From CAYRJD01 sp964424585 (GTDB lineage: Bacteria; Actinomycetota; Acidimicrobiia; Acidimicrobiales; Poriferisodalaceae), in the NCBI GenBank assembly GCA_964424585.1, contig CAYRJD010000012.1, positions 1-33,858 on the forward strand: a stretch of DNA of 33,858 nucleotides, written 5' to 3'. The position numbers and the translations under genes were made by a program. Shown piece by piece: positions 23,968-32,174 of the stretch. How positions within the stretch are numbered: position 1 is the first letter of the stretch; each line of letters starts with the position of its first letter. The notes beneath the pieces were generated by a model. That model did not search any database. It saw only the letters and a list, made by a program, of their open reading frames with translations, and was not told the origin of the DNA.

Positions 23968-24657
23968 TCAGCTTGAGCCTGCGCCGTCGACCTCAGCGGG
24001 CACGTCAGCCCAGGGAGTGTTGAACGAATCGGCATACGCGAGCTTCGACGGGGGTCGTCGGCTGATCGGCCCGTAGCCGGTGCCTTGCGGGTAGCCGAGC
24101 GGCACCATCGCGCAGGTCGCCCAGTTCGGCGGCATGTCGAGGGCTTCTTGCACCGCAGCTTCCTCAAAGCAGTGCAGCGTGGTGAGCACGCAGCCCAACC
24201 CTTCGGTGCGAGCGGCGAGCATCGCGTTCTGCACCGCGGTGTAGACCGACGCGCCGCCGATCATCGACACCCGGTCGAGACCCTCATCGGTGATCGCCAT
24301 GCGCGCCGGGTCGGCTATGAACACGAGGATGACCGGCGCCTCGGCCAAGTGATCGGCCAGATGATCGCACGCCGCGAGCATCCGCTCTTGGGCTGCTCGC
24401 TGGTCGTCAGACATCTGCGCGAACGCCGCCTTGTAGTTTTCGGCGAACCGATACCAGTGAGGGCGATACAGCCGCGCCAGCGCCGCCTTACGCGCTTCGT
24501 CGCGCACGACGATCACCCGCCACGGCTGCTGGTTGCCTCCGGTGGGCGCCCACGCTGCCGCCTGTAGCACTCGCTGGATGACGGCGTCGGGCACCGCGTC
24601 AACTCGCAAGCGTCGCACCGCGCGCTGGGTGCTCATCATTTCGTAGATATCAGCCAT
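23968..24657 (-). CDS. Nitroreductase-family FMN oxidoreductase
   Basis: A 229-residue flavoenzyme of the nitroreductase fold. The N-terminus DIYEMMSTQRAVRRLRVDAVP is the usual opening with the FMN-phosphate arginines, followed by AAAWAPTGGNQQPWRVIVVRD, the family's FMN-binding stretch. MIGGASVYTAVQNAMLAARTEGLGCVL is the second conserved block, and MVPLGYPQG closes the core. Physiological substrates may be quinones, nitroaromatics or other electrophiles, and activity cannot be specified. ATG 24657 is chosen over a longer form starting at 24726 because a good TACAAT -10 box lies 14 bases upstream and the longer form would run into the divergent SDR promoter. First gene of a six-gene operon. 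Confidence 0.85.
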   Translation of the reverse strand: MADIYEMMSTQRAVRRLRVDAVPDAVIQRVLQAAAWAPTGGNQQPWRVIVVRDEARKAALARLYRPHWYRFAENYKAAFAQMSDDQRAAQERMLAACDHLADHLAEAPVILVFIADPARMAITDEGLDRVSMIGGASVYTAVQNAMLAARTEGLGCVLTTLHCFEEAAVQEALDMPPNWATCAMVPLGYPQGTGYGPISRRPPSKLAYADSFNTPWADVPAEVDGAGSS

Positions 24658-24671
24658 AGTCGTAACGAGCG

Positions 24672-24677
24672 ATTGTA
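24672..24677 (-). promoter_or_regulatory. Candidate -10 box (TACAAT) of the nitroreductase operon
   Basis: On the minus strand TACAAT lies 14 bases before ATG 24657, in the 69-base gap between this operon and the divergent SDR gene. This gap is the only obvious promoter region for six genes. The -35 match is poor. Confidence 0.42.
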
Positions 24678-24726
24678 AGACTGTCGCGCTAGCTGTTTCT
24701 TCTAACACTCCGACGAGGGAGACCAA

Positions 24727-25509
24727 ATGTCAACCGCAACTGCCCCGTTGAGCGGCCCGTTCAGCACCGACCTGACGGGCCAAACCGCGCTGGTGACGGG
24801 CACGACATCTGGGCTGGGCCGCTACTTCGCCACGCTGTTGGCTGAGTGCGGCGCCAACGTCGTCATCTGCGGACGCCGCACCGAGCGTCTGAACGAGCTT
24901 GCCACCGAGCTGCGCGCGAACGACGCGAACGTGGCGCCGATCACGCTCGACGTGACCGACACCGACGCGCTCCTGGGCGCGGTCGAGCGCGCGCAGAGCG
25001 AGTTCGGGCCGGTGCAAATTCTCGTCAACAACGCCGGCAAGCCAGACGCGCAGCTGGCGCTGCGGATGAGCCCGGAGTTCGTCGATGAGATGATCGCCAC
25101 CAACCTCACGTCGCTGTTTCACCTGTGCTGTGAGGTGGCGAGACGGCTGATCGATGCCGAGCTGGGTGGCCGCATCGTCAACGTCTCATCGATGGCCGCA
25201 TACAGCGCGCCAGTGGGCACCGCGATGTATGCGATCACCAAGAGCGCGGTCATTCGCATGACCGAGGTGCTGGCGGCAGAGTTCGCTCGCTACAACATCA
25301 ACGTGAACGCGATTGCGCCGGGCGCGTTCGAGAGCGAGATGATGGACGGAATGCTGGAACGCATGGGCGACATCACCAAGGCGTTCCCGCGGCGCCGACT
25401 GGGCACGGCCAGCCAGCTCGCGAGTTCGCTCTTGTATCTGGTGTCGCCGTCGTCGGAGGTCGTGACGGGAACGTGTCTCAAGGTGCACGACGGCCAATCT
25501 GCCGGATAG
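24727..25509 (+). CDS. Short-chain dehydrogenase/reductase
   Basis: A 260-residue classical SDR. NAD(P) motif TGTTSGLG (24-31), NNAG (101-104), active-site Ser in VNVSSMAAYSAP (about 154-155), and Tyr168 and Lys172 in AMYAITKSA. The Arg-rich CGRRTER after strand two suggests NADPH preference, as in 3-oxoacyl-ACP-reductase-like (FabG-type) members. The substrate is not assignable. ATG 24727 has a strong GAGGGAG ribosome-binding site six bases upstream, in contrast to most genes here. It stands alone on the plus strand, divergent from the nitroreductase operon and convergent with the lipoprotein gene. Confidence 0.9.
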   Translation: MSTATAPLSGPFSTDLTGQTALVTGTTSGLGRYFATLLAECGANVVICGRRTERLNELATELRANDANVAPITLDVTDTDALLGAVERAQSEFGPVQILVNNAGKPDAQLALRMSPEFVDEMIATNLTSLFHLCCEVARRLIDAELGGRIVNVSSMAAYSAPVGTAMYAITKSAVIRMTEVLAAEFARYNINVNAIAPGAFESEMMDGMLERMGDITKAFPRRRLGTASQLASSLLYLVSPSSEVVTGTCLKVHDGQSAG

Positions 25510-25567
25510 AGGGTCGGCTGGTTAGAAGGGCCGCCAGATAGAGGGCCGGCCAGATAGACGGGCCGCT
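25504..25567. repeat. Degenerate tandem repeat between convergent stops
   Basis: About four diverged copies of a 15-17 base unit based on GGGCCGCCAGATAGA fill the gap between the SDR stop and the lipoprotein stop. The GGCCGGCC core is self-complementary and may form a short hairpin, so a terminator role is possible. Confidence 0.6.
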
Positions 25568-27044
25568 AGCTGCGCACCTCGACAGCCACGACCACGCCGT
25601 TGTAGTTGCAGTAGCGACCGCCAGGAACCATCCGGTAGTTCGGCAGCTCGAGCGTCGGGTCGTTCTCGCCACAGCTGCCGACGAACAGCCAGCTCGCCTG
25701 CACTGGCGCTTCTTCGAGCGTGAACGTGAAGCTGCCGGGCGCGTCGACGTAGTCGTTGACGGTGAGCCCCCAGGAGTCGCCCACCGGTTCGGTCCACACG
25801 CTCGGCCCGGTGACACGGCCCGTCACAGCTTCGAGGTCGGCCGTCGCGAGCTGAGCTGAGCCGTTGGCTTCAAACCAGCGGGCGTAGCCGCGCAAGGTGG
25901 CTGGCAGCTCGTCGACGACGATGGTGCCATCCGCGGTGAGCGTCGCGCCGTCGGTTGGGTCGACGATCAACGTGACCGAGGCGTTCGCTATGGCTGCCGG
26001 CACCGGCTCGCCAAATCTCGGCTCGCCAAATCTCGGCTCGCCAGCTGCTTGGCTCTCGGCTGACGCGGCGCGCGCCACGTCGATCAGCACGCGAGCGGGG
26101 TCGGCCAGCGCGGTGAGCGCGAAGGTCGAGCTGCGCGGCGCGAACAGCTCGACGACGACCTCGTCGTCGGGCGTGCGTCCGGTGACCGCCGCGACGCTGT
26201 CGTCGAAACGCCCCAGGTCGTAGTCGGCGGCGAACCTGGCCTGGCTGACGCCGTCGATGCGCAGCCGCGCCGAACTGTCGTTGGCCGACAGCGTTACCTG
26301 CCCCGGCACCACAGTCAGCAGCTCACCGGTGGGTGAGTAGTCGCCTTCGGCGAACACCAGCGCTATGCGGTCGCAGGCTGGCCCGCGCACCTGCCACATC
26401 TGCGCGATGGCGATGCCTCGATTGGGCTGCGGGCCAGCCGACTGCTGGGCATTCGCAGGTGCGTCGCCGCCCAGCACAACTTCGCCGGCCGCGATGCCGT
26501 CGGTGCGACACGGCATCGCCGCAAAATCGATTTGGGCGCCAGCCGTGGGCACTGCGACGTCGGCGGGCAACCAGCCGGTGAGGCCAGCGGTCAACACCAC
26601 TTCGCGCCAGGCGAGGCCCGTCGCGTCGGTCGCACCTTCACCTGTGGTCTTGATGGCGCGAGCGCCGGGTTCGTGGAAGCCAACCAGATCGGCCGACGCG
26701 TCGGGCGCCGCGTAGAACTGCAGATAGCCCCGCCAGTCTTCGACGTCGAAGGAGTATCCGGTAGTCGGTCCGGTGAGGTCGACGAGCTGCGCGTCGGTTT
26801 GCGTTGGCTGCGTGGCGGGTGTTTCGCCGTCATCGGGCTGGCTCGGCGTTGAGTCGCCGACGCTGGGCTCGACGGTCTCCGCTAGCGACGCGTGCGACGC
26901 AACTGGGCTTGACGCAACTGGGCTTGACGCAGCTGGGCTCGAGGTCGCTGGGCTCTGCGTGCGACAGCCGACGAGCGCGCCAGCCAGCAGCGCCGCGGCC
27001 GCCGCCAGCTTTAGAACGGCAGCCGCAAACCCGCGCGAGGCCAT
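25566..27044 (-). CDS. Lipoprotein with SH3b-like, AMIN-like and Gmad2-like regions
   Basis: A 492-residue exported lipoprotein. Signal: two basic residues near the start, hydrophobic LKLAAAAALLAGALVGC, lipobox LVGC with Cys27. A Ser/Pro/Ala-rich spacer (28-85) follows, then a region like a bacterial SH3 domain (about 100-165, GYLQFYAAPDASADLVGF ... GLAWREVV ... GWLPADV). Next is an AMIN-like beta region (about 224-325, ending DPARVLIDVA) and an immunoglobulin-like Gmad2-type region (about 355-448). These parts are used to bind peptidoglycan or other envelope polymers, so a cell-envelope role is inferred. Four Cys near the C-terminus could form disulphides. Two tandem repeats lie in linkers. 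The ATG overlaps the end of the SMP-30 gene by 34 bases; last gene of the dapA operon. Confidence 0.8.
   Translation of the reverse strand: MASRGFAAAVLKLAAAAALLAGALVGCRTQSPATSSPAASSPVASSPVASHASLAETVEPSVGDSTPSQPDDGETPATQPTQTDAQLVDLTGPTTGYSFDVEDWRGYLQFYAAPDASADLVGFHEPGARAIKTTGEGATDATGLAWREVVLTAGLTGWLPADVAVPTAGAQIDFAAMPCRTDGIAAGEVVLGGDAPANAQQSAGPQPNRGIAIAQMWQVRGPACDRIALVFAEGDYSPTGELLTVVPGQVTLSANDSSARLRIDGVSQARFAADYDLGRFDDSVAAVTGRTPDDEVVVELFAPRSSTFALTALADPARVLIDVARAASAESQAAGEPRFGEPRFGEPVPAAIANASVTLIVDPTDGATLTADGTIVVDELPATLRGYARWFEANGSAQLATADLEAVTGRVTGPSVWTEPVGDSWGLTVNDYVDAPGSFTFTLEEAPVQASWLFVGSCGENDPTLELPNYRMVPGGRYCNYNGVVVAVEVRS
26005..26043. repeat. 15-base tandem repeat in the lipoprotein gene
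   Basis: Exact copies at 26005-26019 and 26020-26034 and a partial copy to 26043 encode GEPRF-type pentapeptides on the minus strand, in the linker between the AMIN-like and Gmad2-like regions. Confidence 0.85.
26896..26955. repeat. 15-base tandem repeat encoding the lipoprotein spacer
   Basis: Four copies (26896-26910, 26911-26925, 26926-26940, 26941-26955), the first two identical, encode SSPVA-type pentapeptides directly after the lipid-anchored Cys. Copy number probably varies and sets the tether length. Confidence 0.85.
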
Positions 27045-27934
27045 GCTCCAGCCACCAGCCGACCCGTGCCAGATGCCGTGATGTAGGCGGTCTTGAGGTC
27101 GTCGCCGCCAAAGCAGATGTTGGTGGTGGCGCTGTCGTCGACCGGCGCGAACTCGAGCTCTTCGCCGTCGGGCGTGAACGTGCTGATGCCGCCGGTGAGG
27201 ATGGTCGCGACGCTGACGTTACCTTCGGCGTCCATCGCGAGCGAGTCGAAGTACTTGCGCCCGGCTGGGCGCGCGAGAAACCAACCGCGCGCCGGCACGC
27301 CATCGGCGACGGTGCCCGGGCTGGCGAGGTCGAAGTAAAACATCGCGCCCTGGAAGGTCTCGGCGACATACACCCGCTGCTCGTCGGGAGACAAGCCGAC
27401 GCCGTTGGGGCCGTCCATCGGGAACGCCACCTCGGTCACGCCGCTGCCGTCGGCCCGCCCGTAGTAGAGCCCGCCGCGGTCGCGGTCGCGGCTGCGGGTC
27501 TTGCCGTGGTCGGTGAACCAGAACCCTCCGGTCGAGTCAAACATGATGTCGTTGGGGCCTTTGAGCGGCACGCCGTCGACGTCGGCGTACAGCACGTCGA
27601 CCGCACCGGTGTCAAGGTCGACCCGTTCGATGCGGCCGCTCGTGTAGTCGTGCGCGACCTCGCCCGGCACGGTGCGCCCGCGCACGACGATCCACTCGAA
27701 GCCGCCGTTGTTGCACACGTACAGCGCGCCGTCGGGGCCGAGGGCCGCGCCGTTCGGGCCGCCGCCGGGCGTGGCGATGACGTCTTTGGCACCGTCGCTC
27801 GGGTCGATGCGGGTGATGCGTCCGTGCTGTATCTCGACCACCGCGATCGAGCCGTCGGCCAGCACGACCGGCCCTTCGGGGAAGCCCAGCCCGTCGGTGA
27901 TGGTGTCGAAGTGGTCGCCAGAAAAGAAACTCAT
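27011..27934 (-). CDS. SMP-30/gluconolactonase-type propeller protein (second copy)
   Basis: A 307-residue SGL-family protein, longer than and clearly diverged from the one at 21526-22344. Metal-site candidates appear in order: GLGFPEGPVVLADGS (Glu20), GPNDIMFDSTGGFWFTDHG, GPNGVGLSPDEQRVYVAET and FDSLAMDAEGNVSVA. The closing blade is TTNICFGGDDLKTAYITASG. Probably a lactonase or related hydrolase; substrate unknown. ATG 27934 begins 11 bases after the ftsK stop and is preferred over a longer form entering ftsK. No signal peptide is visible. The 3' end overlaps the lipoprotein start, so the two are translationally linked. Confidence 0.87.
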   Translation of the reverse strand: MSFFSGDHFDTITDGLGFPEGPVVLADGSIAVVEIQHGRITRIDPSDGAKDVIATPGGGPNGAALGPDGALYVCNNGGFEWIVVRGRTVPGEVAHDYTSGRIERVDLDTGAVDVLYADVDGVPLKGPNDIMFDSTGGFWFTDHGKTRSRDRDRGGLYYGRADGSGVTEVAFPMDGPNGVGLSPDEQRVYVAETFQGAMFYFDLASPGTVADGVPARGWFLARPAGRKYFDSLAMDAEGNVSVATILTGGISTFTPDGEELEFAPVDDSATTNICFGGDDLKTAYITASGTGRLVAGAWPRAGLRLPF

Positions 27935-27945
27935 AGGTAACGAAC

Positions 27946-30384
27946 CTAGTTGTGCGCGGCGTCCCATTCTTCCTGAGTCATCAGCACGTCACGGGCCTTG
28001 CTGCCTTGAGACGGCCCGACGACGCCGCGCTGTTCCAGCAGGTCCATCAGCCGGCCCGCCCGGGCGAACCCGACCTTCAGCTTGCGCTGCAGCATCGACG
28101 TCGAGCCGAGCTGCGTTTCGACGACGAGCTGCATCGCCTTCGCCAGCAGGTCGTCGTCTGAGCCCTCTTCAACTGGCGTGTCGCCGAACAGCGGGTGCGA
28201 CGTGGCGCCGTCGACGTCGTCGGTGTAGCTGACCTCGGGCTCTTGGCGACGCCAGTGCGCGGTGACCTGGTGCACCTCGGCTTCAGACACCCAGCAGCCC
28301 TGCACGCGCCGCGGCACCGATGAGTTGGCTGCCACCAGCAGCATGTCGCCGCGCCCGACTAGACGCTCGGCGCCGGGCTGGTCGAGAATGACTCGGCTGT
28401 CCGCGAGGCTCGACACGGCGAACGCCAGCCGGCTGGGGATGTTGGCTTTGATGACGCCGGTGATCACGTTGACCGACGGCCGCTGGGTGGCGACGACCAG
28501 GTGAATGCCGACCGCCCGAGCCATCTGCGCGAGCCGGGTGATGGAGTCTTCGACGTCGCGGGCGGCAACCATCATCAGGTCGTTCAGCTCGTCGACGACG
28601 ACGACGATGAACGGCATCGCCTCGTGCGTCGCGCCGTCGCTGGTCGAGTCGTCAGTCGAATCGAGGGTCGAGTCGCCGCTCGCGTCGGGCTCATCGAGCA
28701 GGCCGTCGGCGACCGCTTCGTTGTAGCCGGTGATGTCGCGGAACCCCGCTTCAGACAGCGTGTCGTAGCGACGCTCCATCTCACCGACCGCCCAGGCGAG
28801 CGCGTTGGCTGCCTTCTTCGGGTTCGTCACCACGCCGGTCAGCAGGTGCGGCAGCCGGTCGTATTGCCCCAACTCGACGCGCTTGGGGTCGATCAGAATC
28901 AGCCGCGCCTGCTGCGGCGTCGCTCGCATCAGCAGCGACGTGATGATCGAGTTGATACACGACGACTTGCCCGAGCCGGTCGCACCGGCGATGAGGATGT
29001 GCGGCATCGCTGCGAGGTTGATCAGCACCTCTGCGCCGGAGATGTCTCGACCCAACGCCACTTCGAGCGGGTGGCTCGCCGCCGCGACCGACTCACTCGA
29101 CAGCACGTCGCCCAGCGACACCAGCTGCCGGTCGACGTTGGGCACCTCGACGCCGATGGCCGAGCGGCCCGGAATGGGCGCGAGAATGCGCACGTCGGTT
29201 GCGGCCATCGCGTACGCGATGTCGGCGTGCAGGCTGGTGACCTTCGCGACCTTCACGCCGGGCGCGAGGCTCAGCTCGTACCGAGTGACCGTCGGGCCCT
29301 CTTCCGCGCCGATGACGTGCGCTTGCACGTCGTGACTGGCGAGGGCCGCTTCGAGCGCGGCCGCGCCAGCAGACACGTGTGCCTGGTCGGCTGCGCGGGC
29401 GCTCGAGCGTGCCAGCAGCCGAAGCGGGGGGAGCTTCCACTTCGACTCACCGTCGTCGGGTGCGGGTTTGCGCCTGACGGGTTTGGGGCTGACGGGTTTG
29501 CGGCTAACGGGCGGCGGCCCGGCTACTGCTGGCTCGGCTGGCGGCTCGACTGGCACGGGCTCGTTGACCGGTGGCTCGACTGGCGGCTCGACTGGTGGCA
29601 CGGCTGGCGGCCGCGGCGGAGACGCAGACGGGGCTTCGGTGCGTGCGCCGAAGTCGCCAGCCTGCTCGGGCTGCTGAGGAAAGGGCGACGGCGCGGGCTC
29701 GGTTTCGCGGTGCGCGTCGCCGACACGCTCTAAGCGGCGGTAGGTCTCGGCACCCTTCTTCGCGACACCACGTGCGACGAACCTGATCGACCGGCCGATG
29801 CCCGCCAGCACCTGCCGCAAGCCCAAGTTGAGCAGCAGCATCAGCCCAAACAGCGCGACGGCACCGAGGATCGCCCAGGTCGCCGTCGTCGCTACCAAGC
29901 CGACGAGCGGCTCGGCTACCAGCAAGCCGAGCAGCCCGCCCGAGTCGCGGTAGACGTCCCAGTCGGTGCCAAACCCCTCGGCTGGCCCCCGCAGGTGCCC
30001 AGCTGCGGTGACGGCGAGCGCCACCAACGCCGCACCGGCCAGCACGTGCGCGGTTCGGTCGCCGAAGCGGTCGAGCGCCAGCTCGACCGCGACCCACAGC
30101 AGCACGACGGGCGCGACGTAGCGGAACACACCGACGCTGAGCCCCAGCAACGTGTTGAGCGCCTCGCCGACCACGCCAGCTTGGTCGTCCACGAGGCCCA
30201 AGCCAGCGACGAACGCCAGCACGAACAAGCCCAGCGCGATGATCTCGCGCGAGCGGCCCGCCGCCACTCGTCTGAAAAAACCCAGGCCTTCGGTGTCAGG
30301 CTCGGCGGGCTGCGCTGGTTCGTTGCGTTGCGCGGGCTCGGCGGGCTGGGCCGCAACGCTTGTTTCGTCGCCGAAGTCGGGCAC
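27946..30384 (-). CDS. ftsK: DNA translocase FtsK/SpoIIIE
   Basis: An 812-residue septal DNA motor that clears chromosome ends at division. N-terminus: about four hydrophobic membrane segments (48-65, 78-103, 113-128, 150-190). A Pro/Glu/Lys-rich linker follows (about 225-315), with repeats of PPVEPPVEPPV and KPVSPKPVRRKP. The alpha/beta motor domain has Walker A GATGSGKS (467-474), Walker B FIVVVVDE (592-599) and ATQRPSVNVITGVIKANIP (632-650). A C-terminal gamma winged-helix domain (about 745-800) would read polar DNA motifs. A Ser/Asp/Thr-rich insertion (about 567-587) between Walker A and B is unusual. GTG 30384 has TACCAT ending seven bases upstream. It follows RNase J by 77 bases. Confidence 0.95.
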   Translation of the reverse strand: MPDFGDETSVAAQPAEPAQRNEPAQPAEPDTEGLGFFRRVAAGRSREIIALGLFVLAFVAGLGLVDDQAGVVGEALNTLLGLSVGVFRYVAPVVLLWVAVELALDRFGDRTAHVLAGAALVALAVTAAGHLRGPAEGFGTDWDVYRDSGGLLGLLVAEPLVGLVATTATWAILGAVALFGLMLLLNLGLRQVLAGIGRSIRFVARGVAKKGAETYRRLERVGDAHRETEPAPSPFPQQPEQAGDFGARTEAPSASPPRPPAVPPVEPPVEPPVNEPVPVEPPAEPAVAGPPPVSRKPVSPKPVRRKPAPDDGESKWKLPPLRLLARSSARAADQAHVSAGAAALEAALASHDVQAHVIGAEEGPTVTRYELSLAPGVKVAKVTSLHADIAYAMAATDVRILAPIPGRSAIGVEVPNVDRQLVSLGDVLSSESVAAASHPLEVALGRDISGAEVLINLAAMPHILIAGATGSGKSSCINSIITSLLMRATPQQARLILIDPKRVELGQYDRLPHLLTGVVTNPKKAANALAWAVGEMERRYDTLSEAGFRDITGYNEAVADGLLDEPDASGDSTLDSTDDSTSDGATHEAMPFIVVVVDELNDLMMVAARDVEDSITRLAQMARAVGIHLVVATQRPSVNVITGVIKANIPSRLAFAVSSLADSRVILDQPGAERLVGRGDMLLVAANSSVPRRVQGCWVSEAEVHQVTAHWRRQEPEVSYTDDVDGATSHPLFGDTPVEEGSDDDLLAKAMQLVVETQLGSTSMLQRKLKVGFARAGRLMDLLEQRGVVGPSQGSKARDVLMTQEEWDAAHN

Positions 30385-30391
30385 TCATTTG

Positions 30392-30397
30392 ATGGTA
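30392..30397 (-). promoter_or_regulatory. Candidate -10 box (TACCAT) of ftsK
   Basis: TACCAT on the minus strand ends seven bases before GTG 30384, with no ribosome-binding site. This would give a leaderless ftsK mRNA in addition to read-through from dapA-RNase J. Confidence 0.4.
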
Positions 30398-30461
30398 CCG
30401 ATGCGCCCCGCGCACAAGCCTGGACATTTCTTGTTGCTCTCGTCGCACCGACGGTCGGCGG

Positions 30462-32174
30462 CTAGCTCCGCAACGTCAGCACGGTCACCGTGATCGTCGG
30501 CTTGCGGCGAGTGCGGTTTGCGATGAACTCACCGGCCGCGCGCCGCAGCCGCTTGCTCACCTTGCGCCGCGCAGCTTCGTCGGCTTCGTCTCGTCGCAAC
30601 TTCGCGGCGGCACCTGTTGCCGTGCGCTCAAGCTCGGCCACCAGCTCGTCTACCAGCGCTGCGCTGAGGTGCGCGTCGACCCAGCCGACGGTGCGCACCT
30701 CGGGTTCGCTCGCCAGCTGCCACCCTCGCTTGCGGCGCGCAATGCCCACCGCAATCGACACCACGCCGTCGGTGCCGATGCGTCGACGTTCTGCCAACAG
30801 CGCGGCGGTGACGTCGTCGACGGGCCCCTGCACGAAACGATGCGGCGTCGGCACGCGGTCGACGACCGCCGCGCCGTCGTCGGTGATCTCGAGCTGATCG
30901 CCGTCGGCGAGCACCAGCACCTTGTCTGGCTCGCGGCCGTCTGCTGGAACAGGCCGGGCAGCTCGCGCCAGCTCGGCGTGTCGCACCAGCATGTGGTGCT
31001 CGCCTTCGATGGGCACGAACCACTCGGGTCGAACGACCTGATGCAGCTCGGTGAGTTCGTCGCGGCGTGCGTGGCCGCTCGTGTGGACCTGCTCGTGCGC
31101 CGAGTGCACGACCTTGGCTCCCAAGTGACACAGCCGGTTGATGACGCGCAGCACCGCTCGCTCGTTGCCGGGGATCGGGTGACTAGAGAGGATGACCACG
31201 TCGCCGTCTCCGACCGCGAGGTCAGCATGAGCTTGGGTCGCCAGCTGCGACAGCGCGGCGAACGGCTCGCCTTGCGCGCCGGTGCACACGACCAGCACCT
31301 CGCCCTCCGCGAGGTCGTCTAGGTCGCGCGCGGCACGCCAGTGCGCGTCGGGCACGGTGAGCAGCCCGAGCCGCTTGGCGATCTGAACGTTGGCCACCAT
31401 TGACCGGCCGACCGGCACGACCACCCGACCAGCGGCGACCGCCGCTTCGGCCAGCTGCTGGACGCGGTGGATGTGACTGGCGAAGCACGCTGCGATGACG
31501 CGCTGGCTGGGGTGCTCGTCGATCAGTCGTCTCAGCGTCTCGCCGATCTTCGTTTCGGCCGCTGAGCGGCCCGGCAGGTCGGCGTTGGTGGAGTCGGCCA
31601 TCAGCAGCCGCACGCCTTCGTCGCCGAGCTGGCGCAGGCGCGCGAGGTCGGTGAGCCGTCCGTCGACCGGCGCGGGGTCGAGCTTGAAGTCGCCGGTGTG
31701 GATGAGCGGGCCTTGCGGCGTGTGCAGCACGACGCAGAGGCTCTGCGGCACCGAGTGTGTGATGGCCAGCACCTCGACGTCGAACGGCCCGACGCGTCGG
31801 CGCTCGCCGTCTGCGAGCACGTTGAGCTGCTTGGTGCGTTTGGCGTTGAGCTTGTCCGCGATCAGCTCGACCGTGAAGGGCGACGCGAACAGCGGCGGCG
31901 TCGCGCCGCCGGCCGCCAGCTCGTCGAAGAGGTAGGTGAGCCCGCCGATGTGGTCTTCGTGTCCGTGGGTGATGACGATGCCTTCGATGTCGGCGGCCCG
32001 GCTCGCGAGCCAGGTGGTGTCGGGCAGCACGAACTCGACGCCGGCCATGTCGTCGGTGGGAAACATCACCCCGAAGTCGATGACCAGCAACTTGCCGTTG
32101 GTCTCGACGACCGTGCAGTTGCGGCCTACGTCACCGAGCCCGCCGAGGAAGGTGACCCGAACTGGTGCGTTCAG
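30462..32174 (-). CDS. rnj: Ribonuclease J (metallo-beta-lactamase/beta-CASP), apparent CTG start
   Basis: A 570-residue RNase J with endo- and 5'-exoribonuclease roles in mRNA decay and rRNA maturation. Seen: N-terminus NAPVRVTFLGGLGDVGRN, metal motif HGHEDH (70-75), HTGDFKLDP (159-167), LMADSTNA, SSHPIPGNE and HTSGHARRDEL, i.e. all metallo-beta-lactamase and beta-CASP blocks. The family's N-terminus begins two to five residues before VRVTFLGG, but no ATG, GTG or TTG lies there in frame. A CTG at 32172-32174 does, overlapping the dapA TGA as CTGA. The next in-frame upstream starts lie far inside dapA and encode a basic, unlike-RNase-J stretch. I therefore place the start at this CTG. It is coupled to dapA upstream. 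Confidence 0.9.
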   Translation of the reverse strand: MNAPVRVTFLGGLGDVGRNCTVVETNGKLLVIDFGVMFPTDDMAGVEFVLPDTTWLASRAADIEGIVITHGHEDHIGGLTYLFDELAAGGATPPLFASPFTVELIADKLNAKRTKQLNVLADGERRRVGPFDVEVLAITHSVPQSLCVVLHTPQGPLIHTGDFKLDPAPVDGRLTDLARLRQLGDEGVRLLMADSTNADLPGRSAAETKIGETLRRLIDEHPSQRVIAACFASHIHRVQQLAEAAVAAGRVVVPVGRSMVANVQIAKRLGLLTVPDAHWRAARDLDDLAEGEVLVVCTGAQGEPFAALSQLATQAHADLAVGDGDVVILSSHPIPGNERAVLRVINRLCHLGAKVVHSAHEQVHTSGHARRDELTELHQVVRPEWFVPIEGEHHMLVRHAELARAARPVPADGREPDKVLVLADGDQLEITDDGAAVVDRVPTPHRFVQGPVDDVTAALLAERRRIGTDGVVSIAVGIARRKRGWQLASEPEVRTVGWVDAHLSAALVDELVAELERTATGAAAKLRRDEADEAARRKVSKRLRRAAGEFIANRTRRKPTITVTVLTLRS

